In this document: one piece after another, positions 20,673 through 29,484 of the stretch
Position numbering within the stretch: position 1 is the first letter of the stretch
Layout: each line of letters begins with the position of its first letter
Source of the DNA: an uncultured Sphingomonas sp.
Lineage (GTDB): Bacteria; Pseudomonadota; Alphaproteobacteria; Sphingomonadales; Sphingomonadaceae
Direction: 5' to 3'
Length of the DNA stretch: 64,000 bases
NCBI RefSeq assembly: GCF_902806265.1
Contig: NZ_CADCVZ010000061.1
Coordinates: forward strand, 1-64,000
Position numbers and translations under genes: made by a program
The notes under the pieces: model-generated
Told to the model about the DNA's origin: nothing
Databases searched by the model: none
What the model saw: only the letters and a program-made list of their open reading frames with translations

Positions 20673-22319
20673 ATGAGCACGGAACCGCACAGGCTTGCCG
20701 AGCCGCTCGACGCTGCCGACCCTTACGCCCGCGAGAAGCAGACCTTTCCCATCCTGTCGGCCGAGATGGCCGGCCGGATCGCCCGGTTCGGCGCGGAAGA
20801 ACAGCTGGCGAACGGCGACCTGCTGTTCCGCCGTGGCGAGCGCTCGGTCGACTTCTTCCTGGTGTTGAACGGCACGGTCGACATCATCGACCATGACGAG
20901 CGCGCAGGCGAGCGGATCGTCCACCAGCACCACGGGAGCCAGTTCACCGGCGAGCTCGACTTGTTCAACGACCGCACCATCCTGGTGTCCGGCCGCGCCA
21001 ACGGGCCGACCCGCGTCGTCCGCGTTCGCCGCCCCGACTTCCGTACCATGCTGACCGCCGAGCCCGATATCGCCGAGATTATCATGCGTGCCTTCATTCT
21101 GCGGCGCGTCGGGCTGATGCGGCACGAGCAAGGTGGCGTGCACCTGGTCGGCGCTTCGGGCGACCCGGACTTCATCCGCGTGGACGGCTTCCTCACCCGC
21201 AACGGTTACCCGCATATCGTGGAGCCGGAGCCGGGCGTCGCGCCCACCGTGCTGCACGACGGCGAGCGTCTGGTCCGCCCTTCCAACCGCTGCCTGGCTG
21301 ACCGGCTCGGGCTGACCGTCCCGCTCGACCCCGAGCGGCGCTACGACCTGGCGGTAGTGGGGGCGGGGCCGAGCGGACTGGCGGCGGCGGTCTATGCCGC
21401 GTCCGAAGGGCTGGACACCGTCATCCTGGAAACGGTCGCGCCCGGCGGCCAGGCCGGAACCAGCAGCAAGATCGAGAACTATCTCGGCTTCCCGACCGGT
21501 ATCTCGGGCCAGGCGCTGGCCGGGCGGGCGCAGGTCCAGGCGCAGAAGTTCGGCGCGCGGCTGGCGGTCGCGCGGTCGGTCGAGCGGGCCGAGCGGGACG
21601 CGGAAGGCTTCGTCCTCACCCTCGACTGCGGCGGCGAGATCCGCACCCGGGCGATCGTCGCTGCGACCGGTGCCCGCTACCGCAAGCTGTCGGCGCCCGG
21701 CATCGAGCGGTTCGAGGGCTCGGGCGTCCACTACGCCGCCACCGCCATGGAGGCGAACCTCTGCGCCGGCCGACCCGTGGTGATCGTCGGCGGCGGCAAC
21801 TCGGCCGGCCAGGCGGCGGTGTTCATGGCGCAGCACGTCGCCCATGTGCACCTGCTGGTCCGCGGCGACGGCCTTGCCGCCACCATGAGCCGCTACCTAA
21901 TCGACCGGATCGACGCGGGCGAGCGCATCAGCCTGCACCGCTATTGCGAAGTCGAGGAGGTCGGCGGCGAGCGGGGTATGGAATGGCTCCGCTGGCGAGT
22001 CCGCGGGCAGGAGCCGGAAACGGTTGAGGCCGCGGCCCTGTTCGTGATGGTCGGCGCCGCGCCCAACAGCGAGTGGCTCACCGGCCTGGCGGAGACCGAC
22101 GACAAGGGTTTCGTCTGCACCGGCAACGCCGGCAGCCCGTTCATGACCACCGCGCCGGGCCTGTTCGCGGTCGGGGACGTGCGCTCAGGCTCGGTGGAGC
22201 GGGTCGCCTCGTCGGTCGGGGAGGGCTCGGTGGTCATCCAGTTCGTTCACCGCTACCTCGAGGAGCTGAGCCGTGGCGACCACCGGACGCACGAAGCGCA
22301 GGCGGTCGCGGCGGAGTAG
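20673..22319 (+). CDS. Cyclic-nucleotide-binding domain / thioredoxin-reductase-like FAD oxidoreductase fusion
   Basis: This 548-residue soluble protein has three parts. Residues about 25-145 are a cNMP-binding (CAP effector) domain (FFLVLNGTVDIIDHDERAGE, FTGELDLFNDRTILVSGRA). Residues about 150-215 resemble a degenerate glutaredoxin-like domain (FIRVDGFLTRNGYPHIVE, LVRPSNRCLADRLGL). The rest is thioredoxin-reductase-like: FAD motif GAGPSGLAAAVYAASEG, NAD motif VIVGGGNSAGQAAVFMAQH and C-terminal FAVGDVRSGSVERVASSVGE. The CxxC redox pair of true TrxR is absent: HYAATAME stands at that place. It is therefore more likely a redox-sensing or non-disulfide reductase than thioredoxin reductase. Confidence 0.88.
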   Translation: MSTEPHRLAEPLDAADPYAREKQTFPILSAEMAGRIARFGAEEQLANGDLLFRRGERSVDFFLVLNGTVDIIDHDERAGERIVHQHHGSQFTGELDLFNDRTILVSGRANGPTRVVRVRRPDFRTMLTAEPDIAEIIMRAFILRRVGLMRHEQGGVHLVGASGDPDFIRVDGFLTRNGYPHIVEPEPGVAPTVLHDGERLVRPSNRCLADRLGLTVPLDPERRYDLAVVGAGPSGLAAAVYAASEGLDTVILETVAPGGQAGTSSKIENYLGFPTGISGQALAGRAQVQAQKFGARLAVARSVERAERDAEGFVLTLDCGGEIRTRAIVAATGARYRKLSAPGIERFEGSGVHYAATAMEANLCAGRPVVIVGGGNSAGQAAVFMAQHVAHVHLLVRGDGLAATMSRYLIDRIDAGERISLHRYCEVEEVGGERGMEWLRWRVRGQEPETVEAAALFVMVGAAPNSEWLTGLAETDDKGFVCTGNAGSPFMTTAPGLFAVGDVRSGSVERVASSVGEGSVVIQFVHRYLEELSRGDHRTHEAQAVAAE

Positions 22320-22332
22320 CGTCCGGCGAGGC

Positions 22333-23286
22333 TCAGTGCGCGGCCACGGTCTCGCTCTTCTTGCGCGGGATCAGGTGCAGCACCCCCACGATCGCGCCGC
22401 CGACGATCAGGCCCGCGATAGCGCCACCCAGCGCGTTGCCGAGCCATTCCCAAACGGGCACCCAGAAGCCCAGCGCCTCGGCCATGCCGTGCGCCGCGTC
22501 GTGGACCAGGTGCGGGATGGTCCCGAAGCCCAGCTCCTCCATCCCGTGCAGCAGGATCTGCCCGCCGACCCACAGCATCGCCGCGGTTCCCAGCGTGGCC
22601 AGCCCGGTCAGCAGCTTGGGCACGGCGCGCACCAGCAGGCGGCCGAACGCGCGGGCGAAACCCGGCCCGCGGGTCGACATGTGCAGCCCGATATCGTCCA
22701 GCTTCACGATCAGCGCGACCACCCCGTAGACGCCGACGGTGATGGCGATCGCCACCGCCGCCAGCGCCGCGGCCTGCATCGGCAGGCTGTTCGCCTCCAC
22801 TTCGGCCAGCGCGATCGCCATGATCTCGGCCGACAGGATGAAGTCGGTGCGGATCGCGCCCGCGACCTGCCGGTCCTCCAGCTCGCCCGGGTCGACCGAA
22901 TCGAGCAGCTCGACCTTCGTCTGCTCGTGGTGGAACAGCTTTTCCAGGATCTTCTCGGTCGCCTCGAACGCGAGGTAGGCGCCGCCGATCATCAGCAGCG
23001 GCGTGATCAGGAACGGCGCAAAGGCGGCCAGCAGCATGGCCACCGGCAGCAGGATCAGCAGCTTGTTCTTGAGGCTGCCGAGCGCGATCTTGCCGATGAT
23101 CGGCAGCTCCCGCTGCGGCGACAGGCCGGTGACGTAGCGCGGGGTCACCGCCGTATCGTCGATCACCACGCCCGCCGCCTTGAAGCCGGCGCGCCCCGCG
23201 GCGGCGCTCACGTCGTCCACCGAAGCGGCGGCAAGCTTGGCGATCGTCGCCACGTCATCGAGCAGCGCAGCTAGTCCGGACGGCAT
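22333..23286 (-). CDS. DUF808 family inner-membrane protein (YedI-like)
   Basis: This 317-residue protein begins MPSGLAALLDDVATIAKLAA and contains DDVSAAAGRAGFKAAGVVID, GYLAFEATEKILE-like and FHHEQTKVE motifs of the DUF808/YedI family. It has about six transmembrane helices in the middle and C-terminal half and ends with a basic tail. The biochemical role of the family is unknown. GGGAG precedes the ATG. It converges on the TrxR-like gene and diverges from serS. Confidence 0.9.
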   Translation of the reverse strand: MPSGLAALLDDVATIAKLAAASVDDVSAAAGRAGFKAAGVVIDDTAVTPRYVTGLSPQRELPIIGKIALGSLKNKLLILLPVAMLLAAFAPFLITPLLMIGGAYLAFEATEKILEKLFHHEQTKVELLDSVDPGELEDRQVAGAIRTDFILSAEIMAIALAEVEANSLPMQAAALAAVAIAITVGVYGVVALIVKLDDIGLHMSTRGPGFARAFGRLLVRAVPKLLTGLATLGTAAMLWVGGQILLHGMEELGFGTIPHLVHDAAHGMAEALGFWVPVWEWLGNALGGAIAGLIVGGAIVGVLHLIPRKKSETVAAH

Positions 23287-23358
23287 GGTGGCTCCCTGTT
23301 GTGTCGCGGCTGGTTAGGCAACTTGCCCCGCGGGCGCAATTCGCGCATCCGCCCGGCC

Positions 23359-24621
23359 ATGCTTGCCATGGACCTGATCCGCCGCGACCGCGAAACCGTT
23401 GAACGCGCCATCCGCGACAAGGGTGTCGAGCTCAGCCTCGACGAGCTCCTTGCACTCGATGGCGAGACGCGGGCCGTCAAGACCGAGATCGACCAGCTCC
23501 GTGCCGAGCGCAACGCCATCTCCGCCGGCTTCAAGAGCGCCGCACCCGAGGAGAAGGCGGAACTCGGCCGCCGCGCCAAGGAGGCCGGGGCGCGCGCGAC
23601 CGAATTGGAGCGCACCCTGGCCGACAAGGACGAAGCCCTGCGCGGCCTCATGCTCCGCCTCCCCAACATCCCCTACGAAGGCGCCCCCGTCGGCCCGGAT
23701 GAGAGCTTCAACCAGGTCGTCCGCATCGAAGGCGCCCCGCGCACCTTCGACTTCGAGCCGCTCGACCATGTTGCGCTGATCGAGCGCAACGGCTGGGCCG
23801 ACCTCACCCGCATCGTCCAGGTCTCGGGCTCGCGCCAATATTGCCTCAAGGGTCGCTTGGCGCTGCTTGAAGGCGCGCTGATGAATTGGGCGCTGGCCAG
23901 GATCGCGAACGCTGGCTTCACCCCGATCACCGTTCCCGCGCTCGCCCGCGTCCAGGCCTTCCTGCAGCAGGGCCAGTTCCCCGGCCACGAGGAAGAGGTC
24001 TACCAGCTGCCCAAGGACGAGCTGTGGCTGGCCGGCACCGCGGAGGTGGCGCTGACCTCGCTCCATTCGGGCGAGATCCTCGACCTGTCGAGCGGCCCGG
24101 TCCTCTATGCCGGCACTTCCCCCTGCTTTCGCCGCGAGGCCGGGAGCGCCGGCCGCGACGTGCGCGGGCTGCTCCGCGTTCACCAGTTCCTCAAGGTCGA
24201 GCAGTACGTCATCTGCGAGGCGGACGAGGCGGTCTCGGCCGAGTGGCACGCCCGGTTGCTCGGCCTGGCGGAACAGCTGCTGCGCGAGCTGGAGGTCCCC
24301 TATCAGGTGATCGAGACCTCGACCGGGGACATGGGGCTGGGCAAGTACCGGATGAACGACATCGAGAGTTGGGTACCCTCGCTTGGCAAGTACCGCGAGA
24401 CCCACAGCTGCTCGACCTTGCACGACTGGCAGGCCCGCCGCGCCAACCTCCGCTACCGCGACGCCGATGGCAAGGTGCGCTTCGCCCACACCCTCAACAA
24501 CACCGCGCTGGCCTCCCCACGCATCCTGGTGCCGCTGCTGGAGAACCACCAGACGCAGGACGGCCGCGTGCGGCTGCCGGAGGCGATCCGGCCGCTGCTG
24601 GGTGGTGCGGAATATCTTTAG
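23359..24621 (+). CDS. serS: Seryl-tRNA synthetase
   Basis: This class II synthetase of about 420 residues has an N-terminal coiled-coil arm (residues about 30-100, rich in Glu/Lys/Arg), motif 2 in SPCFRREAGSAGRDVRGLLR and motif 3 near LASPRILVPLLENHQ. It charges tRNA-Ser. ATG at 23359 or 23368 fits the family N-terminus (MDLIRRDRETVERAIRDKG); the longer frame from 23299 does not. It is ended by a stem-loop at 24623-24650. Confidence 0.96.
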   Translation: MLAMDLIRRDRETVERAIRDKGVELSLDELLALDGETRAVKTEIDQLRAERNAISAGFKSAAPEEKAELGRRAKEAGARATELERTLADKDEALRGLMLRLPNIPYEGAPVGPDESFNQVVRIEGAPRTFDFEPLDHVALIERNGWADLTRIVQVSGSRQYCLKGRLALLEGALMNWALARIANAGFTPITVPALARVQAFLQQGQFPGHEEEVYQLPKDELWLAGTAEVALTSLHSGEILDLSSGPVLYAGTSPCFRREAGSAGRDVRGLLRVHQFLKVEQYVICEADEAVSAEWHARLLGLAEQLLRELEVPYQVIETSTGDMGLGKYRMNDIESWVPSLGKYRETHSCSTLHDWQARRANLRYRDADGKVRFAHTLNNTALASPRILVPLLENHQTQDGRVRLPEAIRPLLGGAEYL

Positions 24622-24622
24622 C

Positions 24623-24650
24623 GCTCCTGCGGAAGCAGGAGCCCGATTTT
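24623..24650 (+). terminator. Rho-independent-like terminator after serS
   Basis: A perfect 8-bp stem (GCTCCTGC and GCAGGAGC, loop GGAA) starts one base after the serS stop codon and is followed by CCGATTTT. Confidence 0.75.
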
Positions 24651-24740
24651 CAACGCGAAGGCGCGAAGCAGAAAGGAAGACGCGAAGAGGATCGCACCCT
24701 TCGCGTCTTCCTTTCTGCTCCTTTGCGCCTTCGCGTTGAA
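24649..24740. repeat. Long inverted repeat (about 40-bp arms)
   Basis: The left arm runs from 24649 (TTCAACGCGAAGGCGCGAAG, then CAGAAAGGAAGACGCGAAG). It is matched in inverse by 24700-24740 (TTCGCGTCTTCCTTTCTGCT, then CCTTTGCGCCTTCGCGTTGAA), with a 12-base loop and few mismatches. The arms are A/G-rich and T/C-rich and could form a long stable hairpin. It lies between serS and the hydrolase gene and contains no ORF. Confidence 0.8.
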
Positions 24741-24772
24741 ACAATAATGGCCTGACTGCGTCGGGCAGACCG

Positions 24773-25483
24773 ATGACCCGCGACCCTGACACCATCCCGC
24801 CCTCGCAACTGGCCAAGCTAAACGAACTCGGCGCGCTGCTCCCCCGCATGTGGAAGAGCTTCGGCCACCTCGGGCCGCGCGGCCCGAAGGACGGCCCGCG
24901 CTGCCTGGTGATTCCCGGTTTCCTCGCTCACGACCGCACCACCGCCGCCCTCCGCCAAGCGTTCGGCGCGGCGGGCTGGCGCACCTACGGCTGGGCCAAT
25001 GGCCTCAACACCGGCGCCAAGGCCGGCACCATCGAGCAGCTGCGCGAGCGGCTGCGCTCGCTGGCGGGCAGAGGTCCCGTGCTGGTGGTCGGCTGGAGCC
25101 TGGGCGGCGTGTTCGCCCGTGAGCTGGCGCGCGAAGTGGCCGAACAGGTGCTGGCGGTGGTGACGCTCGGCTCGCCCTTTTCCGGCGACCCCCACTGGAA
25201 CAACGTCTGGCGGCTGTACGAGCTCGTCGCCGGCCACAAGGTCGACGCGCCGCCCGTCATGCGCATCCACGACAAGCCGCCGGTGCCCACCCTGGCGCTA
25301 TGGTCGCGCAAGGACGGGCTGGTCGCGCCGCGAGCCGCCTACGGCCTGCCGGACGAGAGCGACAAGGCGGTGGAGATCGGCTGCAGCCACATGGGCTTCG
25401 CAGTCACCGAGGGCGGCACCCGCCGGGTGGTCGAGGAAACGACGCGCTTCCTCAGCGAGCAGGGGCTGGCGGTTCCGCGCTGA
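24773..25483 (+). CDS. Alpha/beta hydrolase
   Basis: This 236-residue cytosolic alpha/beta hydrolase has the nucleophile elbow VVGWSLGGVFARELA and the oxyanion-side strand CLVIPGFLAHDRTTAALR. A likely catalytic Asp lies in LWSRKDGLVAPRAA and a His in IGCSHMGFAV. There is no signal peptide. The family includes esterases and lipases; the substrate is unknown. Its 3' end overlaps the convergent phhA gene by 32 bases. Confidence 0.87.
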   Translation: MTRDPDTIPPSQLAKLNELGALLPRMWKSFGHLGPRGPKDGPRCLVIPGFLAHDRTTAALRQAFGAAGWRTYGWANGLNTGAKAGTIEQLRERLRSLAGRGPVLVVGWSLGGVFARELAREVAEQVLAVVTLGSPFSGDPHWNNVWRLYELVAGHKVDAPPVMRIHDKPPVPTLALWSRKDGLVAPRAAYGLPDESDKAVEIGCSHMGFAVTEGGTRRVVEETTRFLSEQGLAVPR

Positions 25484-26222
25484 GGATCGCATCGACCGCT
25501 GCATCGACCCCGTCGGCCACGAAGTACATCGGCTGCATCGCGTCGTGCCGATAGGGGGTGGCGGTCGCTTCGGCCACGCTGAACCGCCGCCGCTCGATCG
25601 CGCCATCCTCCAGGCTCGCCCGCGCTTCGCCGAAGCTCGACGCCAGCCCGGCACCAAGGATCTTCACCTCGCCCCCTTCGCGGCACAGTCCGAACTCGAC
25701 CGTGTACCAGTAGAGCCGCGCCACCCACTCGCCCCTGCCGGCGGCGATCGCCTGGAGACCCGTCCGCCCGACCTGCTCCATCGCCGCCGCCATGCCGGGG
25801 TGCGCCAGCATCGGCACATGGCCGAAGATGTCGTGAAAGCAGTCGGGCTCCTCCAGATAGTCGAGCTGCTCCCGCCGGCGGATGAAGTTGCCGATCGGGA
25901 ACACGCGCTCGCTCAGCATGGCGAAGAACGCCTCGTCGGGCACCAGCCCGGGCACTGCTACCGTCTCCCAGCCGCTCCGCGCCTGCAGCCGCGCGTTCAG
26001 CCGTTCGAGCTCGGGCACGCCCGGCGCTCCCATGTCGAGCAGGTCCAGCCCGTCCAGAAAAGGCATCACCACCCGCGTCCGCAGCAGCTCCACCTGCCGC
26101 GCGTAGAGCGTGTCCCAGACCGCATGGTCCTCCGCGCTGAAGCGGTCCCAGCCCTGGTCCACCACATGGGCCTGCCATGCCGGCTTCTCCAAAGTGCTGG
26201 TTTCATCGAACTGCTGGAACAT
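25452..26222 (-). CDS. phhA: Phenylalanine 4-monooxygenase
   Basis: This 256-residue, single-domain bacterial phenylalanine hydroxylase turns Phe into Tyr using tetrahydropterin, O2 and Fe(II). The iron ligands are two His in CFHDIFGHVPML and a Glu in LYWYTVEFGLCRE. No regulatory ACT domain is present, as usual for bacteria. ATG at 26222 was chosen (AGGA about 10 bases upstream) over the frame from 26246. It is preceded by a leader peptide with three Tyr codons and a terminator, and phhB lies upstream on the same strand. This suggests attenuation control within the phhB-phhA unit. Confidence 0.96.
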   Translation of the reverse strand: MFQQFDETSTLEKPAWQAHVVDQGWDRFSAEDHAVWDTLYARQVELLRTRVVMPFLDGLDLLDMGAPGVPELERLNARLQARSGWETVAVPGLVPDEAFFAMLSERVFPIGNFIRRREQLDYLEEPDCFHDIFGHVPMLAHPGMAAAMEQVGRTGLQAIAAGRGEWVARLYWYTVEFGLCREGGEVKILGAGLASSFGEARASLEDGAIERRRFSVAEATATPYRHDAMQPMYFVADGVDAAVDAILSAEPPAPAR

Positions 26223-26244
26223 GGGCTTAAGTCCTCTCGGGCAC

Positions 26245-26276
26245 AAAAAACCCCGCCGGATTGGTGTCGGGCGGGG
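26245..26276 (-). terminator. Rho-independent terminator inside phhA leader (candidate attenuator)
   Basis: On the minus strand a 7-bp G+C stem (CCCCGCC with GGCGGGG, loop about 12 bases) is followed by TTTTTT. It ends 22 bases before the phhA start codon and 29 bases after the leader-peptide stop codon. The 5' arm could instead pair with GGUGGGG in the leader coding region, giving an antiterminator. Confidence 0.8.
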
Positions 26277-26304
26277 CGGTCAGGTCGCGTATGATAAGCG
26301 CGCG

Positions 26305-26364
26305 TCAGCCGGTCCCCACCTCTTGGCGGTAATAGTAGGCAGCGGCAGCAACGGTGCGCGTCAT
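26305..26364 (-). CDS. Tyr-rich leader peptide of phhA
   Basis: This 19-codon ORF, MTRTVAAAAYYYRQEVGTG, has an AAGGAG ribosome site 6 bases before its ATG and three consecutive Tyr codons (TAC TAT TAC). It starts 50 bp after the phhB stop. Downstream come a terminator with a T6 tract and then phhA, the enzyme that makes tyrosine. The layout is that of ribosome-stalling attenuators. GGUGGGG just after the Tyr codons can pair with the terminator's 5' arm, and ACCGGC near the end can pair with GCCGGU at the ribosome site. These pairings were found by eye. Confidence 0.7.
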   Translation of the reverse strand: MTRTVAAAAYYYRQEVGTG

Positions 26365-26413
26365 CACCGGCTCCTTATTCGCTCGCGCGGCTGAACGCCA
26401 GATGGCGATTTCG

Positions 26414-26671
26414 CTAGCGCCCCATTCCAGCGGCGAGCGCGTCGAGCGCCCGCGCCAGCTCCCGATCCTTGTCGGTGATCCCGCCGGCATCGTGGGTGGT
26501 CAGGCGGAAGTCGACCCGGTTCCAGCGCGAAGTGAACTCCGGGTGGTGGTCGACCTTCTCCGCATGCAGCGCGACTCGGGTGAGAAAGGCAAACGCCGCC
26601 CCGAAATCGCGAAAGCGGAAGCTCTTGGCCAGCGCGTCGTCCTGCTCGGTCCAGCCGTCGGGAGTGTCCAT
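26414..26671 (-). CDS. phhB: 4a-hydroxytetrahydrobiopterin dehydratase (pterin-4a-carbinolamine dehydratase)
   Basis: This 85-residue protein recycles the pterin cofactor after phenylalanine hydroxylation. The family motifs are FRFRDFGAAFAFLTRVALHA, EKVDHHPEFTSRWNRVDFRL and TTHDAGGITDKDRELA. ATG at 26671 has AAGG at 8 bases. A TTG at 26737 would add 22 residues that could complete the usual first helix (LADWRKAW), so the start is not certain. It lies upstream of the leader and phhA and diverges from hpd, which shares an 86-bp regulatory gap. Confidence 0.92.
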   Translation of the reverse strand: MDTPDGWTEQDDALAKSFRFRDFGAAFAFLTRVALHAEKVDHHPEFTSRWNRVDFRLTTHDAGGITDKDRELARALDALAAGMGR

Positions 26672-26757
26672 CGGCCATGCCTTGCGCCAGTCGGCCAGCC
26701 TTGAAAAGCCCGCTTCGGGGGAGCAGGGGAAAGGCAAGAAACAAGGAGTGCCCCGCC

Positions 26758-27834
26758 ATGGCTACCGCCACCGCCGAACTGACCCCGCTTGGGCTCGAGA
26801 ACCCGATGGGCACCGACGGCTTCGAGTTCGTCGAATATGCCGCGCCCGATCCTGAGCTGCTGCGTTCGCTGTTCGCCAAGCTCGGCTTTCCGGCGATCGC
26901 CCGGCACCGGACCCAGGACATCACGCTGCACCGCCAGGGCGACATCAACTTCCTGATCAACGCCCATGACGAAAGCCACGCCGCCGACTTCGCGTCGGAG
27001 CATGGTCCGTCCGCCGTGGCCATGGCCTTTCGCGTGCACGATGCGCCCGCGGCCCATGCGCGGGCACTGGAGCTGGGCGCTACCGACATGACGGCGCGCG
27101 GCCTCGGCTGGCCGGCGATCGAGGGCATCGGCGGCTCGCTGCTCTACCTGATCGACCGCTACGGCGACGCGGGCAGCGCCTACGAAGACGACTTCACCTT
27201 CGAACCCGGCTGGCAGGAGCGGATAGGGGAGGCGCATAGCCACCTCACTTACCTCGACCACCTGACCCACAACGTCCAGCGCGGCCGGATGGCGCACTGG
27301 GCCGACTTCTACGAGCGGCTCTTCAACTTCCGGGAGATCCGCTACTTCGACATCGAGGGCAAGGTCACCGGCCTATTCTCCAAGGCGATGACCAGCCCGG
27401 ACGGCAAGATCCGCATCCCGCTGAACGAAAGCCAGGACGACAAGAGCCAGATCGAGGAGTTCCTGCGCGAGTATAAGGGGGAGGGCATCCAGCACATCGC
27501 GCTCGGCTCCACCGACATCTACGCCTCGGTCGACATCCTGTCCGCGCGCGGCATTCCGTTTCAGGATACGCCGGAGACCTATTACGACCTGCTGGACGAG
27601 CGGGTGAAGAACCACGGCGAGCCGCTGGACGAGCTGAAGAAGCGCCGTATCCTGGTCGACGGCGCGCCGACCGAAGGACAGGGCCTGCTGTTGCAGATTT
27701 TCACTCAGAACGTGATCGGCCCCATCTTCTACGAGATCATCCAGCGCAAGGGCAACGAAGGCTTCGGCGAAGGCAACTTCAAGGCGCTGTTCGAGTCGAT
27801 CGAGCTTGATCAAATGAGAAGAGGCGTCATCTAA
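26758..27834 (+). CDS. hpd: 4-hydroxyphenylpyruvate dioxygenase
   Basis: This 358-residue Fe(II) enzyme converts 4-hydroxyphenylpyruvate to homogentisate in Tyr breakdown. Iron ligands are His in LTYLDHLTHNV, His in GIQHIALGSTDIY and Glu in FYEIIQRKGNEGFGEGNF; the C-terminal gate helix is present. ATG at 26758 follows AAGGAG by 10 bases. It is the first gene of an operon with a thiolase and paaD, and diverges from phhB-phhA, so both arms of Phe/Tyr breakdown share one control region. Confidence 0.97.
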   Translation: MATATAELTPLGLENPMGTDGFEFVEYAAPDPELLRSLFAKLGFPAIARHRTQDITLHRQGDINFLINAHDESHAADFASEHGPSAVAMAFRVHDAPAAHARALELGATDMTARGLGWPAIEGIGGSLLYLIDRYGDAGSAYEDDFTFEPGWQERIGEAHSHLTYLDHLTHNVQRGRMAHWADFYERLFNFREIRYFDIEGKVTGLFSKAMTSPDGKIRIPLNESQDDKSQIEEFLREYKGEGIQHIALGSTDIYASVDILSARGIPFQDTPETYYDLLDERVKNHGEPLDELKKRRILVDGAPTEGQGLLLQIFTQNVIGPIFYEIIQRKGNEGFGEGNFKALFESIELDQMRRGVI

Positions 27835-27840
27835 GAACGG

Positions 27841-29042
<1,202 letters not shown>

Positions 29043-29043
<1 letters not shown>

Positions 29044-29474
29044 TGCAGCCGATTTGGGATGTGTTGGCTGAGGTGCCCGACCCCGAGATTCCTGCGGTCT
29101 CGGTGGTCGACCTCGGCATCGTCCGGTCGGTCGAGGCCGGCCGGGTGGTGATCACACCCACCTACTCCGGCTGCCCGGCCACCCACGCGATAGAGCAGAG
29201 CATCCGCGAGGCGCTCGACGCCGCCGGCTATCGCCAGATCCGCATCGACACCGCCATCGCCCCGCCCTGGACCACCGAGTGGATCACCGCGGAAGGCCGT
29301 GACAAGCTGCGCCGCTACGGCATCGCGCCGCCCGAGCCCTCAGGGGAGGTCCACTGCCCGCAATGCGGCTCGGCCGACATTCAGGAGGTCAGCCGCTTCG
29401 GCTCCACCCCCTGCAAGAGCCAGTTCCGCTGCCTCAGCTGCCTGGAGCCGTTCGACCGCTTCAAGTGCCACTAG
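29043..29474 (+). CDS. paaD: Phenylacetyl-CoA epoxidase maturation protein PaaD
   Basis: This 143-residue protein has an N-terminal MIP18/DUF59 domain ([37 protein letters not shown]) and a C-terminal zinc ribbon ([31 protein letters not shown]). This is the PaaD architecture, thought to deliver Fe to the PaaABCE epoxidase. paaA, B, C and E are not in the window, so this copy is separated from its usual partners. Its ATG overlaps the thiolase stop. Confidence 0.92.
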
Positions 29475-29484
29475 GCGCAGCGGC

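Noticed and set aside
25452-25483. 32-base convergent overlap of the alpha/beta hydrolase and phhA
   Set aside because: Both C-termini are plausible, and convergent overlaps of this size are common in compact genomes, so it is not evidence of regulation.
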